Source: Candidatus Sulfotelmatobacter sp.
GTDB lineage: Bacteria; Acidobacteriota; Terriglobia; Terriglobales; Acidobacteriaceae
Direction: 5' to 3'
Length of the DNA stretch: 22,287 bases
Assembly: GCA_030045935.1 (NCBI GenBank)
Contig: JASIEN010000675.1
Span: forward strand, 1-22,287
Shown: positions 7,513 through 14,873 of the stretch, piece after piece
Layout of the letters: each line of letters begins with the position of its first letter
How positions within the stretch are numbered: position 1 is the first letter of the stretch
Made by a program: the position numbers and the translations under genes
Notes under the pieces: generated by a model
Seen by the model: the letters and a program-made list of their open reading frames with translations, nothing else
Told to the model about the DNA's origin: nothing
Databases searched by the model: none

Positions 7513-8312
7513 TGGTAGGCCTCCTGGGACTGCATGTATTTATCGATATAAGCCTTTACTTCAGGCGTCTGTATTATGTTTTCGGGGATGCGATCAAGAA
7601 ACTGCCGCACACGCGGATTCTGGCTTACCTTGATTTCGTCTTTCGTGCCGATTGAGCTGAATGAACCCTGATATAGCATGGCGATGCGGTCCGCGATGCG
7701 GAATGCGCTGGGGAGTTCGTGTGTGACAACGATAACTGTCATTTGCAGGTTGTCCTTGAGAAGGAGAATCAGCTCATCGAGTTCCGCGGCAACGATGGGA
7801 TCAAGCCCGGCCGATGGCTCATCGAGCACAAGGATTTCGGGGCTGAGAGCAAGCGCCCGCGCAACTGCAGCACGCTTTTTCATTCCACCGGAGAGTTCCT
7901 GAGGAAGCAGCTTCCCGAAGTCGGCAAGACCAACTCCTGCCAGTTTCATCCAAACCACAAGGTCGATGATGGGGGGCGCAAGCCGGGTATGTTCCCGCAG
8001 CGGCAACGCAACGTTCTCTTCCACCGTCAGCGAATTAAAAAGAGCGGCACTTTGGAAGGCGACTCCGATGGAGAGTCGAGTTTTCTTCAACTCCGATTCC
8101 GAGCAACGAGTAATGTCCATTCCTTTCACGTGGACGCTGCCTGACTTAGGGCGCTCCAAGCCGATAATCTGCCGCAACAACGTGCTCTTTCCCGAACCGC
8201 TGCCACCCAGCAACACCATCGTTTCTCCGTGCTCGATGTCGAGGTTCAATCCGTTCAGTACTCTACGGCCATCGTACTCAACGACTAGATCGCGAACCGA
8301 AATGATGGGCAT
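7509..8312 (-). CDS. mlaF: MlaF-type ABC ATPase
   Basis: A 267-residue ABC ATP-binding protein with a full motif set: Walker A GGSGSGKST (36-44), a Q-loop around 'VAFQSAALF' (84-92), signature LSGGM (140-144), Walker B 'LVLDEPSAGLDP' (161-172) and the switch His198 ('VTHEL'). 'AALFNSLTVEENV' and 'SGGMKKRAAVARAL' are typical of the MlaF/Mkl lipid-transporter ATPases rather than drug or amino-acid importers. It powers the MlaE permease. Its ATG overlaps the permease stop by one base (TGATG type), and its own stop overlaps the MlaD start. Confidence 0.94.
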   Translation of the reverse strand: MPIISVRDLVVEYDGRRVLNGLNLDIEHGETMVLLGGSGSGKSTLLRQIIGLERPKSGSVHVKGMDITRCSESELKKTRLSIGVAFQSAALFNSLTVEENVALPLREHTRLAPPIIDLVVWMKLAGVGLADFGKLLPQELSGGMKKRAAVARALALSPEILVLDEPSAGLDPIVAAELDELILLLKDNLQMTVIVVTHELPSAFRIADRIAMLYQGSFSSIGTKDEIKVSQNPRVRQFLDRIPENIIQTPEVKAYIDKYMQSQEAYQ

Positions 8313-9118
8313 CAGGATTTCACCGTGAAATAAAAGATCGCGGTAAACACCGCATCAGCAACGATGACCAGGAAAGTCGACTTCACCACCGCAGTCGTAG
8401 TAGAACGACCTACAGCATCTGGCCCTCCGCGGACGCGAAATCCTTCCAGGCATCCAACGTGAGCGATAATCGTTGCGAATACCAGGCTCTTGATGAGCCC
8501 CGTGACCACGTCACGTAAGCTGATGGAGGTAAACACGTAATGGAAGTACAGCAACAGAGAAAGGCGGGTGCTGAAGAACATGAACAGCCCGCCAGCCAAA
8601 ATACCGAAGACATTGGAAACGACGCTGAGGCAAGGAAGTGAAATCAGGGTAGCCAGATACTTGGGCGCCAGTACAAACTCCACCGGCTCGAGCGCCATGA
8701 CGCGGAGGGAATCGAGTTCCTCAGTCACCTTCATCGTCCCGATCTCTGCCGCGAATGCCGATCCGGATCGCCCACTTACAGCAATCGCGGTGAGCAGCGG
8801 TCCGAGTTCACGCGTAAAGCCAACGGCGACCAACTCAATTACGTAGTGCACAGCTCCAAAGCGGCGCAGTTCCGAAGCTCCCTGCATGGCGAGAATGAAA
8901 CCACTGCATATCGCCATTAGCGCGACCATCGGCATGGCATCGACGCCAATTTCCAACGTTTGCCTCACCGTAGCCTGCCAGCGGTAACGATTGCCGACAA
9001 AGGGCAGGGCTTGCACCATAGCCCGCAGCGTCGCCCACCACTGAATATTCAAACTTCCCACATAGTCGAGATGTTCGATCGTTCTTTCGCCCACGCTTTC
9101 CAGAAGATTCGCCATCAC
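8312..9118 (-). CDS. mlaE: MlaE-family ABC permease
   Basis: A 268-residue multi-spanning inner-membrane permease of the MlaE family. It has an N-terminal amphipathic segment, then 'MPMVALMAICSGFILAMQGASELRRFG' (about 62-88) and the family hallmark 'ELGPLLTAIAVSGRSGSAFAAEIGTMKVTEELDSLRVM' region (about 104-141), which contains the elbow/coupling helix. Four further hydrophobic helices follow. As a dimer it forms the transmembrane part of the phospholipid transporter with MlaF and MlaD. It starts with GTG at 9118, overlapping the stop of the STAS gene (GTGA); a second Met codon follows immediately. Confidence 0.93.
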   Translation of the reverse strand: MMANLLESVGERTIEHLDYVGSLNIQWWATLRAMVQALPFVGNRYRWQATVRQTLEIGVDAMPMVALMAICSGFILAMQGASELRRFGAVHYVIELVAVGFTRELGPLLTAIAVSGRSGSAFAAEIGTMKVTEELDSLRVMALEPVEFVLAPKYLATLISLPCLSVVSNVFGILAGGLFMFFSTRLSLLLYFHYVFTSISLRDVVTGLIKSLVFATIIAHVGCLEGFRVRGGPDAVGRSTTTAVVKSTFLVIVADAVFTAIFYFTVKS

Positions 9119-9498
9119 ACCACCTTTTGTTCCTCACCGCCTGGTTCCTGACCCCCCGGTTCGAACATGGCCTTCACTCCTGTCACCTCGATTAGGCGAA
9201 GCACAGCGCCTGAAAGCCCTTGCAATCTGAGGTTAATCCCCCGATGGCGGGCGGCTCGCAGGGCTTCAATCAAGGTCGCAACCCCGGAGGTCTCAATATA
9301 TGGAACGTCGGCTAAGTCGATCGTGACGGTCGGGGACGACTCCCCTCCCGATAAGACAACTCGTAGCCGCTCACGCAGTTCGGGTGAAGTGTCGACGTTG
9401 ATGTGGCCGCTCACACTTACGACAGTTTCTTCTGCGCGGTGATCAACCTTGATCTCAAGGCCAGCGCCCGAAGGAATTGCAGGCCGCGTCATCGTCAC
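9115..9498 (-). CDS. STAS-domain protein (MlaB or anti-sigma antagonist type)
   Basis: A 127-residue protein with one STAS domain (about 14-112): 'VVSVSGHINVDTSPELRERL', then 'VTIDLADVPYIETSGVATLIEAL', where Ser71 is at the position phosphorylated in SpoIIAA-type antagonists, and a C-terminal helix 'AVLRLIEVTGVKAMF'. It is the first gene of the Mla operon and overlaps MlaE, so the simplest reading is an MlaB equivalent that binds and stabilises the MlaF ATPase. The conserved Ser and the size are also compatible with an anti-sigma factor antagonist. It starts with GTG at 9498 (or ATG at 9492) behind a GAGGGG ribosome site. Confidence 0.85.
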   Translation of the reverse strand: MTMTRPAIPSGAGLEIKVDHRAEETVVSVSGHINVDTSPELRERLRVVLSGGESSPTVTIDLADVPYIETSGVATLIEALRAARHRGINLRLQGLSGAVLRLIEVTGVKAMFEPGGQEPGGEEQKVV

Positions 9499-9833
9499 TC
9501 CGCCCCTCTACGATTTGACTGCGCTACCTTGATTCATACGCTCCCATCCACTCAAGTCCTAGCAAGCAACCTGCCACAACAGATCGATGATGAGTCGGCG
9601 GAAAACTCGCCCGCAACCGGCTCAATCACCGGCATGGGGGCCGCAGTCTTGAAGACTAAGCAGGTAGATAGAGCGCGAAATCGTTCGCGGACAGCCTGTT
9701 TTGTGGCACCGGCATTTAGCACTTTCAACTCTCGAGACTCCCGCTCCGATTCGTTGTCCCTGCAGATTCAGTGAGTTGAGAACAGTTTGCGTTTGGCATG
9801 TTCCTTGCCGTAGAGGCACGGAGGGGCAGTCGA
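9499..9833. other. Divergent intergenic region
   Basis: This 335-bp region separates the divergent Mla operon (minus) and the carboxypeptidase-regulatory-fold gene (plus), so it should contain both promoters. Only the plus-strand promoter candidate (sigma-54 type, 9794-9809) is recognisable. I see no supported coding frame and no repeat of note. Confidence 0.6.
9794..9809 (+). promoter_or_regulatory. Candidate sigma-54 (RpoN) promoter
   Basis: The sequence TTGGCATGTTCCTTGCC contains the invariant GG (9795-9796) and GC (9807-9808) separated by exactly 10 bp and matches TGGCAC-N5-TTGC at all but one base. Transcription would start near 9820, giving a very short leader with a GAGGGGCAG ribosome site before the ATG at 9834. 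No enhancer-binding-protein gene is in the window. Confidence 0.5.
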
Positions 9834-10844
9834 ATGTTGATCCTGCGTGCCTTTCGTCTCACAACCGTGGTAGTGGCAACCGCGCTTTCCGTCTGCACAA
9901 ATGCGCAAAGTGTCCTGGGAACAGAACCGACACCAGGGAAGCTTGTGGGCACCGTTATCGACGTGAACGGAGAGACGGTACCGAATGCGAGAGTTGCGCT
10001 GGGGCCTGCGGATAGCGGTGACCCCCGCATCCTCGTGACGCCGGAAAACGGATTTTTCGAATTTGATGACGTGATGCCGGGCATTCCGTATCAGATCACT
10101 ATCAGCGCAAGCGAGTTTATCGTCTGGAAGTCACCTGCCATCACCCTGGATCCAGGCCAATTCAAAATCGTGACCGGCATTCGGCTGCGAGTTGAAACGG
10201 AGCGCACAACCGTCGACGTTCATTACGATCCAGTGCAGGTCGCGACCGAACAGTTCAAGGCGGAGGAACAGCAGCGGCTCTTCGGAATCATTCCAAACTT
10301 CTACGTTTCTTACGAGACCGATCCTGAGCCTCTTACGGCGAAGATGAAATTCGATCTCGCGCTCAAAGTCTCTGTGGATCCGGTAACCGCTGCGGGAGTC
10401 CTTTTCGTCGCGGCCGCCAAGCAGGCCGGAAATAGCCCCAGGTACGGACAGGGCTGGGGTCCATTTGGCGAACGCGTCGGCGCGATTAGTGCAGACGGTT
10501 TTTCTGACATCATGATTGGCGGCGCCATATTGCCTTCGCTGTTGCACCAGGATCCGCGCTACTTCTATCAAGGAAGAGGCACAACCGCTTCCAGAATTCG
10601 GCATGCGATGTTCAGTCCGTTTGTAGCGAGAGGAGACAACGGAAGCTGGCAGCCGAACTATTCCAGCTTGGGTGGGGACTTGGCGGCGTCCGCTCTGGCG
10701 AACATTTATTATCCGAAATCCAACCGTGGCGCCGGCTTGATGTTTGAAAACTTTGCGATTGGCACGGCTGAACGCATCGGCGCAAGCCTGGCCCAGGAGT
10801 TCCTTGTGGGCAGATTGACTCGAAGAGGTGGCCACATGAAGTAG
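9834..10844 (+). CDS. Secreted carboxypeptidase-regulatory-like protein
   Basis: A 336-residue exported protein. The start at 9834 is chosen because GAGGGGCAG lies just upstream and the N-terminus then reads as a signal peptide (MLILRAFRLTTVVVATALS, cleavage near 'TNAQS'); an ATG 36 nt earlier would bury it. Residues about 35-120 form a carboxypeptidase-D-regulatory-like Ig-fold ('GKLVGTVIDVNGETVPNARVAL ... ENGFFEFDDVMPGIPYQITI'). The remainder contains 'LHQDPRYFYQGRGTTASRIRHA' and amphipathic, Gly/Ser-rich stretches, a C-terminal form I associate with acidobacterial cell-envelope proteins. Its function is unknown; the envelope location is inferred from the signal. A sigma-54-like promoter directly precedes it. 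Confidence 0.8.
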   Translation: MLILRAFRLTTVVVATALSVCTNAQSVLGTEPTPGKLVGTVIDVNGETVPNARVALGPADSGDPRILVTPENGFFEFDDVMPGIPYQITISASEFIVWKSPAITLDPGQFKIVTGIRLRVETERTTVDVHYDPVQVATEQFKAEEQQRLFGIIPNFYVSYETDPEPLTAKMKFDLALKVSVDPVTAAGVLFVAAAKQAGNSPRYGQGWGPFGERVGAISADGFSDIMIGGAILPSLLHQDPRYFYQGRGTTASRIRHAMFSPFVARGDNGSWQPNYSSLGGDLAASALANIYYPKSNRGAGLMFENFAIGTAERIGASLAQEFLVGRLTRRGGHMK

Positions 10845-10929
10845 AGCCCGACCACCTTGCATTGCCGCGTCAGCACCGTCCGAGGGGTGATCTGGCCGGT
10901 TTCCGATAACAAGAATTAAGGAGGCTTTT

Positions 10930-11046
10930 TTGCGCATTTTCCAGGTGCCCAATGAACAGGTGACGGTCATCGTATGTATTGGACAGCTTCCCGCAAGTTT
11001 GAGATCTCCGCACGCTTCCACAGGAAGCGATTTGAGGAATCAATAA
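10930..11046 (+). CDS. Possible leader ORF upstream of poxB
   Basis: A 38-codon frame opens at TTG (10930) six bases after a perfect AAGGAGG ribosome-binding sequence (10917-10923) and closes with TAA 18 nt before the poxB ATG. It reads MRIFQVPNEQVTVIVCIG and onward, with no recognisable family. The strength of the Shine-Dalgarno, with no other gene to serve, is the only real evidence. It could be a translated leader peptide or a chance purine run. Confidence 0.25.
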   Translation: MRIFQVPNEQVTVIVCIGQLPASLRSPHASTGSDLRNQ

Positions 11047-11064
11047 AGTTCGGAAGGAATAACC

Positions 11065-12789
11065 ATGGCGAAGAGAGTGGCTGACCTGCTGATAGACGTT
11101 TTGTTGGAAGCGGATGTTCAGCGAATTTATGGCGTCCCGGGAGATTCGCTCAATGGCATCACGGATTCGCTTCGCACCCACGAAAACATCAAATGGATTG
11201 GCGTGCGACACGAAGAAGCGGCCGCCTTCGCCGCGGGCGCCGAAGCGCATCTCACTGGCAAGTTGGCCGTATGCGCCGGCAGTTGCGGACCTGGAAATCT
11301 GCATTTGATCAACGGCCTTTACGACTGCCAGCGCAGCCGCGTGCCCGTGCTGGCCATCGCGGCGCAAGTTCCCAGCGCAGAAATAGGAAGCGGATACTTT
11401 CAGGAGACGAATCCAGAACATCTCTTCGCGCAGTGCAGCCATTACTGCCAACTGGTCTCGCAAGCCGAGCAGATGCCACGTGTCCTCGAGATTGCGATCC
11501 AGACGGCAAATTCCCGGCGTGGCGTTGCCGTCATTGTGATTCCGGGGGATGTGGCTTTGCGGGAGGCGGTCGAGCAAAAACCCCGTTTGCTTTTTGCCGA
11601 GCCGAAACCGACCGTGTGCCCGTCCGACGACGAACTTAACGTACTTGCGGAAGTTCTGAATCGCTCAAAGAAGACAACCATCCTTGGTGGTGCCGGATGC
11701 GCCGGAGCTCACGCCGAACTGATTGAACTCGCGGGCAAACTGCATGCGCCTATAGTGCATGCTTTTCGCGGAAAGGAATTCATCGAGTATGACAACCCCT
11801 TTGATGTGGGCATGACCGGGCTGCTCGGATTTTCATCGGGCTATTACGCCATGATGAGCTGCGATACGCTGTTGATGATCGGCACGGACTTTCCCTATCA
11901 GCAGTTCCTTCCCAAAGATGCGACCGTAGTGCAGATCGATATTCGAGGCGAGCAGCTAGGGCGACGCAGCAAAGTCGATTTTGGCTTTGTCGGAGATGCA
12001 AAGGCCACGCTGCGAGCGCTATTGCCCAGGCTGGAGCAGAACCAATACGAAGCACATGTGAAAGAATCGCTCAGTCACTATCGAAGGGCGCGCGAGGGTC
12101 TGGACGAGCTGGCGAGCGGTAATTCCGGAAAAAAACCTGTTCATCCACAATACGTCGCAAGCGTTATCAGTCGACTCGCGTCCGAGGATGCGATCTTTAC
12201 CTTTGACGTCGGAACGCCAGTCATCTGGGCGGCGCGCTATCTCCGGATGAATGGCAAGCGCAGGCTGATTGGTTCCCTCACCCATGGTTCGATGGCTAAC
12301 GCATTGCCACAGGCCATCGGTGCACAGGTCAGCCATCCCGGCCGTCAGGTGATCACGATGTCGGGCGATGGAGGCTTGGCGATGCTTATGGGCGAACTGC
12401 TCACCTTGCGGCAGCACGATTTGCCGGTGAAGGTTGTCGTCTTCAAAAATGATGCGCTCGCCTTCGTAGAGCTGGAAATGAAGGCCAGCGGCTTTCTTGA
12501 TTTTGCAACCGCCCTTAAGAATCCGGATTTTGCGAAGATTGCGGAGGGGGCGGGTTTGCTGGGTCTAAGAGCCGAAACTCCGGACCAGGTAGAACCTGCG
12601 ATCGCACAGGCTCTCAAATACGACGGGCCGGCATTAGTCGAGGTTCAGGTAGCGCGTCAGGAGCTATCGATGCCTCCAACTATCACCTACGAGGAAGCTA
12701 AGGGCTTCGGCATTTTTGTGCTGAAGGCCGTGCTCAATGGACGCGGCAATGAAATCATCGATCTGGCGCGAGAGAACCTGCTGCGCTAA
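11065..12789 (+). CDS. poxB: Pyruvate:quinone oxidoreductase (PoxB-like), ThDP-dependent
   Basis: A 574-residue thiamine-diphosphate enzyme, close in length to E. coli PoxB (572). The N-terminal Pyr domain starts 'RVADLLIDVLLEADVQRIYG', with the catalytic Glu in 'VRHEEAAAFAAG' (Glu50/51). The PoxB-type string 'EIGSGYFQETNPEHLFAQCS' follows, then 'RRGVAVIVIPGDVAL', a central FAD-binding domain and the ThDP motif SGDGG (433-437) ending in 'VFKND' (about 461-465). The C-terminus 'GFGIFVLKAVLNGRGNEIID' matches the PoxB lipid-binding tail, which inserts into the membrane on activation. It oxidatively decarboxylates pyruvate to acetate and CO2 and passes electrons to the quinone pool. A sulfoacetaldehyde or acetolactate function is less likely. 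It has a good GGAAGGA ribosome site and faces the NDH-2 gene. Confidence 0.92.
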   Translation: MAKRVADLLIDVLLEADVQRIYGVPGDSLNGITDSLRTHENIKWIGVRHEEAAAFAAGAEAHLTGKLAVCAGSCGPGNLHLINGLYDCQRSRVPVLAIAAQVPSAEIGSGYFQETNPEHLFAQCSHYCQLVSQAEQMPRVLEIAIQTANSRRGVAVIVIPGDVALREAVEQKPRLLFAEPKPTVCPSDDELNVLAEVLNRSKKTTILGGAGCAGAHAELIELAGKLHAPIVHAFRGKEFIEYDNPFDVGMTGLLGFSSGYYAMMSCDTLLMIGTDFPYQQFLPKDATVVQIDIRGEQLGRRSKVDFGFVGDAKATLRALLPRLEQNQYEAHVKESLSHYRRAREGLDELASGNSGKKPVHPQYVASVISRLASEDAIFTFDVGTPVIWAARYLRMNGKRRLIGSLTHGSMANALPQAIGAQVSHPGRQVITMSGDGGLAMLMGELLTLRQHDLPVKVVVFKNDALAFVELEMKASGFLDFATALKNPDFAKIAEGAGLLGLRAETPDQVEPAIAQALKYDGPALVEVQVARQELSMPPTITYEEAKGFGIFVLKAVLNGRGNEIIDLARENLLR

Positions 12790-12887
12790 GCGATCCAGGT
12801 CCGGCGATATTTGCGGGAGCCGCAATGCGGGCGCCTATTTGTGACCGACGGCTTGCATGATCTGCCCCATTGTCGGCGGCATCTTGT

Positions 12888-14198
12888 TTATGCAACCGCT
12901 GATTTGTTCGGAATGTCTTGCACGCCCATAGCTGGTGGTGATCCGTGGTGATTCACGATGAGTCGAGAACCCCTGGCGCCGGTGAAGTATGTCCAAACCC
13001 ATTGCAGGAACACGGCAAGGCGAAGACTTGAGGTCGCCAGAAACTGCAGGTGAACAACAGCCCAGGTGAGCCACGCTCCCAACCCGCTAACTCGGACCTT
13101 ATGACTTTGCAAAACTGCGAAGCCCTTCCCGACTACCGCCATGTTGCCTTTATCGAAGTAGCGAAACGGAGCCGGTTGTTTACCGTTGGTTATGCGGCTG
13201 TGAATGAGTTTCGCGGCGTATCGTCCTTGCTGCATAGCCACCTGGGCTACGCCGGGAAGGGGCTTGCCGTCTTGCTCGAAAGCCGCGGTATCCCCAACTA
13301 CAAAAATCTCTGGGTGTCCGGGCACGGTCAAATCTTGTTGAATTCGCACCCGGCCAGCGCGGTCGGTTTCGACCTTCAGCCATTTGCCGGCCGGCGATGG
13401 TGCCACCCCTGCCGTCCAGATAACCGTCTTGCTTTTGATGCGCTCTCCTGCCACCACAATCCCGTCAGCGTCAATTCGATCGACGCGATCACCGAGCCGG
13501 ACTTCGACACCCAATCTCTCGAGCCTTCGTTTCGCAGCTTCTGAAAGATCCTGCGAAAACGACGCCAAAACTCGGGCACCCATATCAACGAGAACAATTC
13601 TTGCGGATGCCGGGTTGATGCGGCGAAACTCCGATTTCAGGGTGCTCCGGATGAAAATTGCTAATGCACCCGCCATCTCCACGCCGGTGGGGCCCGCACC
13701 GATCAGAACGAAGGTCAAGAGGTCCCGGTGACGGCTCGTGTCCTCTTCGGCTTCCGCAATTTCGAACGCTTGCAAGATCTTGTTTCGGCTCGATACCGCA
13801 TCGGCGAGACTCTTCAGTCCCGGCGCGAACTCTTCAAATTCGTTGTGCCCGAAGTAGCTGTGCGTCGCGCCCGTCGCCAGGATGAGATAGTCATAGGCGA
13901 TGGGCACGTTCTCTCGATCGGCATCAGTGACAGTGACGGACTTCTGATCCTTATTAACCCCGGTGACTTCTCCCATGATCACGGTGACATTTTTTTGATG
14001 GCGAAGAATGCCGCGGATCGGGGTCGCAATCTGGGCGGGAGTCAGGACTGCGGTTGCCACCTGATAGAGCAGCGGCTGAAAGAGGTGATGGTTGGTTCGG
14101 TCGATTAAGACCACCTCGGCGGGTGTCTTCTTTAGAGCCTTGGCGGCAGCCAGGCCACCAAAACCCCCACCGACAATAATGACTGTAGGTTGCGACAC
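12888..14198 (-). CDS. ndh: Type II NADH:quinone oxidoreductase (NDH-2)
   Basis: A 436-residue two-dinucleotide-domain flavoprotein. The FAD site VGGGFGG lies at 9-15, followed by 'HHLFQPLLYQVATAVLTPAQ' (37-56), a hallmark of NDH-2. The NADH site is 'VLIGAGPTGVEMAG' (164-177), with 'EIFVVGDTA' (about 300-308) as the second FAD motif. A C-terminal region, 'GLGAWLTWAVVHLQFL' with the hydrophobic/aromatic stretch that follows, is the membrane-anchoring amphipathic segment. It oxidises NADH and reduces quinone without pumping protons. Translation starts at GTG (14198); no nearby ATG fits. It is convergent with poxB, 98 nt apart. Another quinone-linked flavoprotein of the same fold cannot be fully excluded. 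Confidence 0.9.
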   Translation of the reverse strand: MSQPTVIIVGGGFGGLAAAKALKKTPAEVVLIDRTNHHLFQPLLYQVATAVLTPAQIATPIRGILRHQKNVTVIMGEVTGVNKDQKSVTVTDADRENVPIAYDYLILATGATHSYFGHNEFEEFAPGLKSLADAVSSRNKILQAFEIAEAEEDTSRHRDLLTFVLIGAGPTGVEMAGALAIFIRSTLKSEFRRINPASARIVLVDMGARVLASFSQDLSEAAKRRLERLGVEVRLGDRVDRIDADGIVVAGERIKSKTVIWTAGVAPSPAGKWLKVETDRAGRVRIQQDLTVPGHPEIFVVGDTAAFEQDGKPLPGVAQVAMQQGRYAAKLIHSRITNGKQPAPFRYFDKGNMAVVGKGFAVLQSHKVRVSGLGAWLTWAVVHLQFLATSSLRLAVFLQWVWTYFTGARGSRLIVNHHGSPPAMGVQDIPNKSAVA

Positions 14199-14744
14199 GC
14201 TTAACTCGATTCACTCGCTTGGAATCACAATGCTCCGAATCATGCGACCGCTTTGAGGACGAGTCGTGCTTCGAACAGATTTCCTGGCACTTTTATAATT
14301 GCGAATCGGTTAGATGGCGTTATTCAGTGAAAGGGTACATCTAATTTGCTTGTAGCCGCTGACCATGCTCCGCTTCGTGTTGTCTGCGACGAAGGGGGAT
14401 ATCGCTGCTCCCAGAAGTCCGCGACGGGCATATCGCCACGCAGGTCTGCGAGACGTCGACCGCTCGCGTGAAGAGTCGCGGAGAACCTGGAGCAGTTCCG
14501 TGAGAATTGCCTGTTGTCTCCACGGCGGAGTAGTTGAGACTTTTGAGCTCGCGTCGGTTAACCGTCTACAATCTCGGTCGTGTAGTTCCGGAGGTTTAGT
14601 CACCTGACTTCAATTCCAGGATCTATTCCGTTGCTGCCTCTCCATTGTTCCTCCCGTCGGGACTTAGAGGCTTAAGAGTCATTTGTGGGATGATTATGCA
14701 ATGGTGCGAAGTGTATCCTCAGTAAATTATTGAAAATAAAAGTG
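14199..14744. other. Intergenic region upstream of selC
   Basis: This 546-bp stretch contains no coding frame I can support; the 97- and 80-codon overlapping frames have Arg/Ser-rich, family-less translations. It should contain the NDH-2 promoter (minus) and the selC promoter (plus). A perfect plus-strand TATAAT occurs at 14294-14299, but the sequence about 17 bp upstream is only a weak -35 (TTCGAA), and nothing identifiable lies downstream for it to transcribe other than selC about 450 bp away. Confidence 0.55.
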
Positions 14745-14842
14745 GGAAGCGCATGCGGTCCGGTGATCGTCCCGGTCTTCAAAACCGGCGGGCGGCAGGC
14801 AATCCTGTCGCCGGTGGGTTCGACCCCCACTCGCTTCCGCCA
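14745..14842 (+). tRNA. selC: Selenocysteine tRNA (anticodon TCA)
   Basis: The 98-nt sequence folds as a bacterial tRNA-Sec. The acceptor pairs GGAAGCG with CGCTTCC (an eighth position would be a C.U mismatch). A 6-bp D stem (GCGGTC/GATCGT) carries the CGGT loop, the anticodon stem CCGGT/ACCGG encloses CTTCAAA with anticodon TCA, the variable arm is a long 9-bp stem (GGCGGCAGG/CCTGTCGCC), and the T stem is GTGGG/CCCAC with TTCGACC. The discriminator is G and CCA is encoded. The 6-bp D stem and long variable arm are diagnostic of tRNA-Sec. The organism therefore probably decodes some UGA codons as selenocysteine, although SelA, SelB and SelD are not in this window. The cysteine synthase gene begins 31 nt downstream. 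Confidence 0.97.
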
Positions 14843-14873
14843 ATTGCTATGCGGTCATAAGAAAGAGGAAAGC

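Noticed and set aside
14282..14303. Sigma-54 promoter at TGGCAC...TTGC
   Set aside because: The gap between the two boxes is 8 rather than 5 bases, so the GG/GC spacing is wrong.
14310..14607. Overlapping ORFs on both strands upstream of selC
   Set aside because: Arg/Ser-rich translations on both strands, without Shine-Dalgarno or conserved motifs; typical of noncoding GC-rich DNA.
1110..14744. A complete integrative element between the two selC copies
   Set aside because: No integrase, excisionase, relaxase or phage gene is present in the interval, and all genes look like ordinary chromosomal functions; only the repeat itself supports insertion, so it is kept as a hypothesis.
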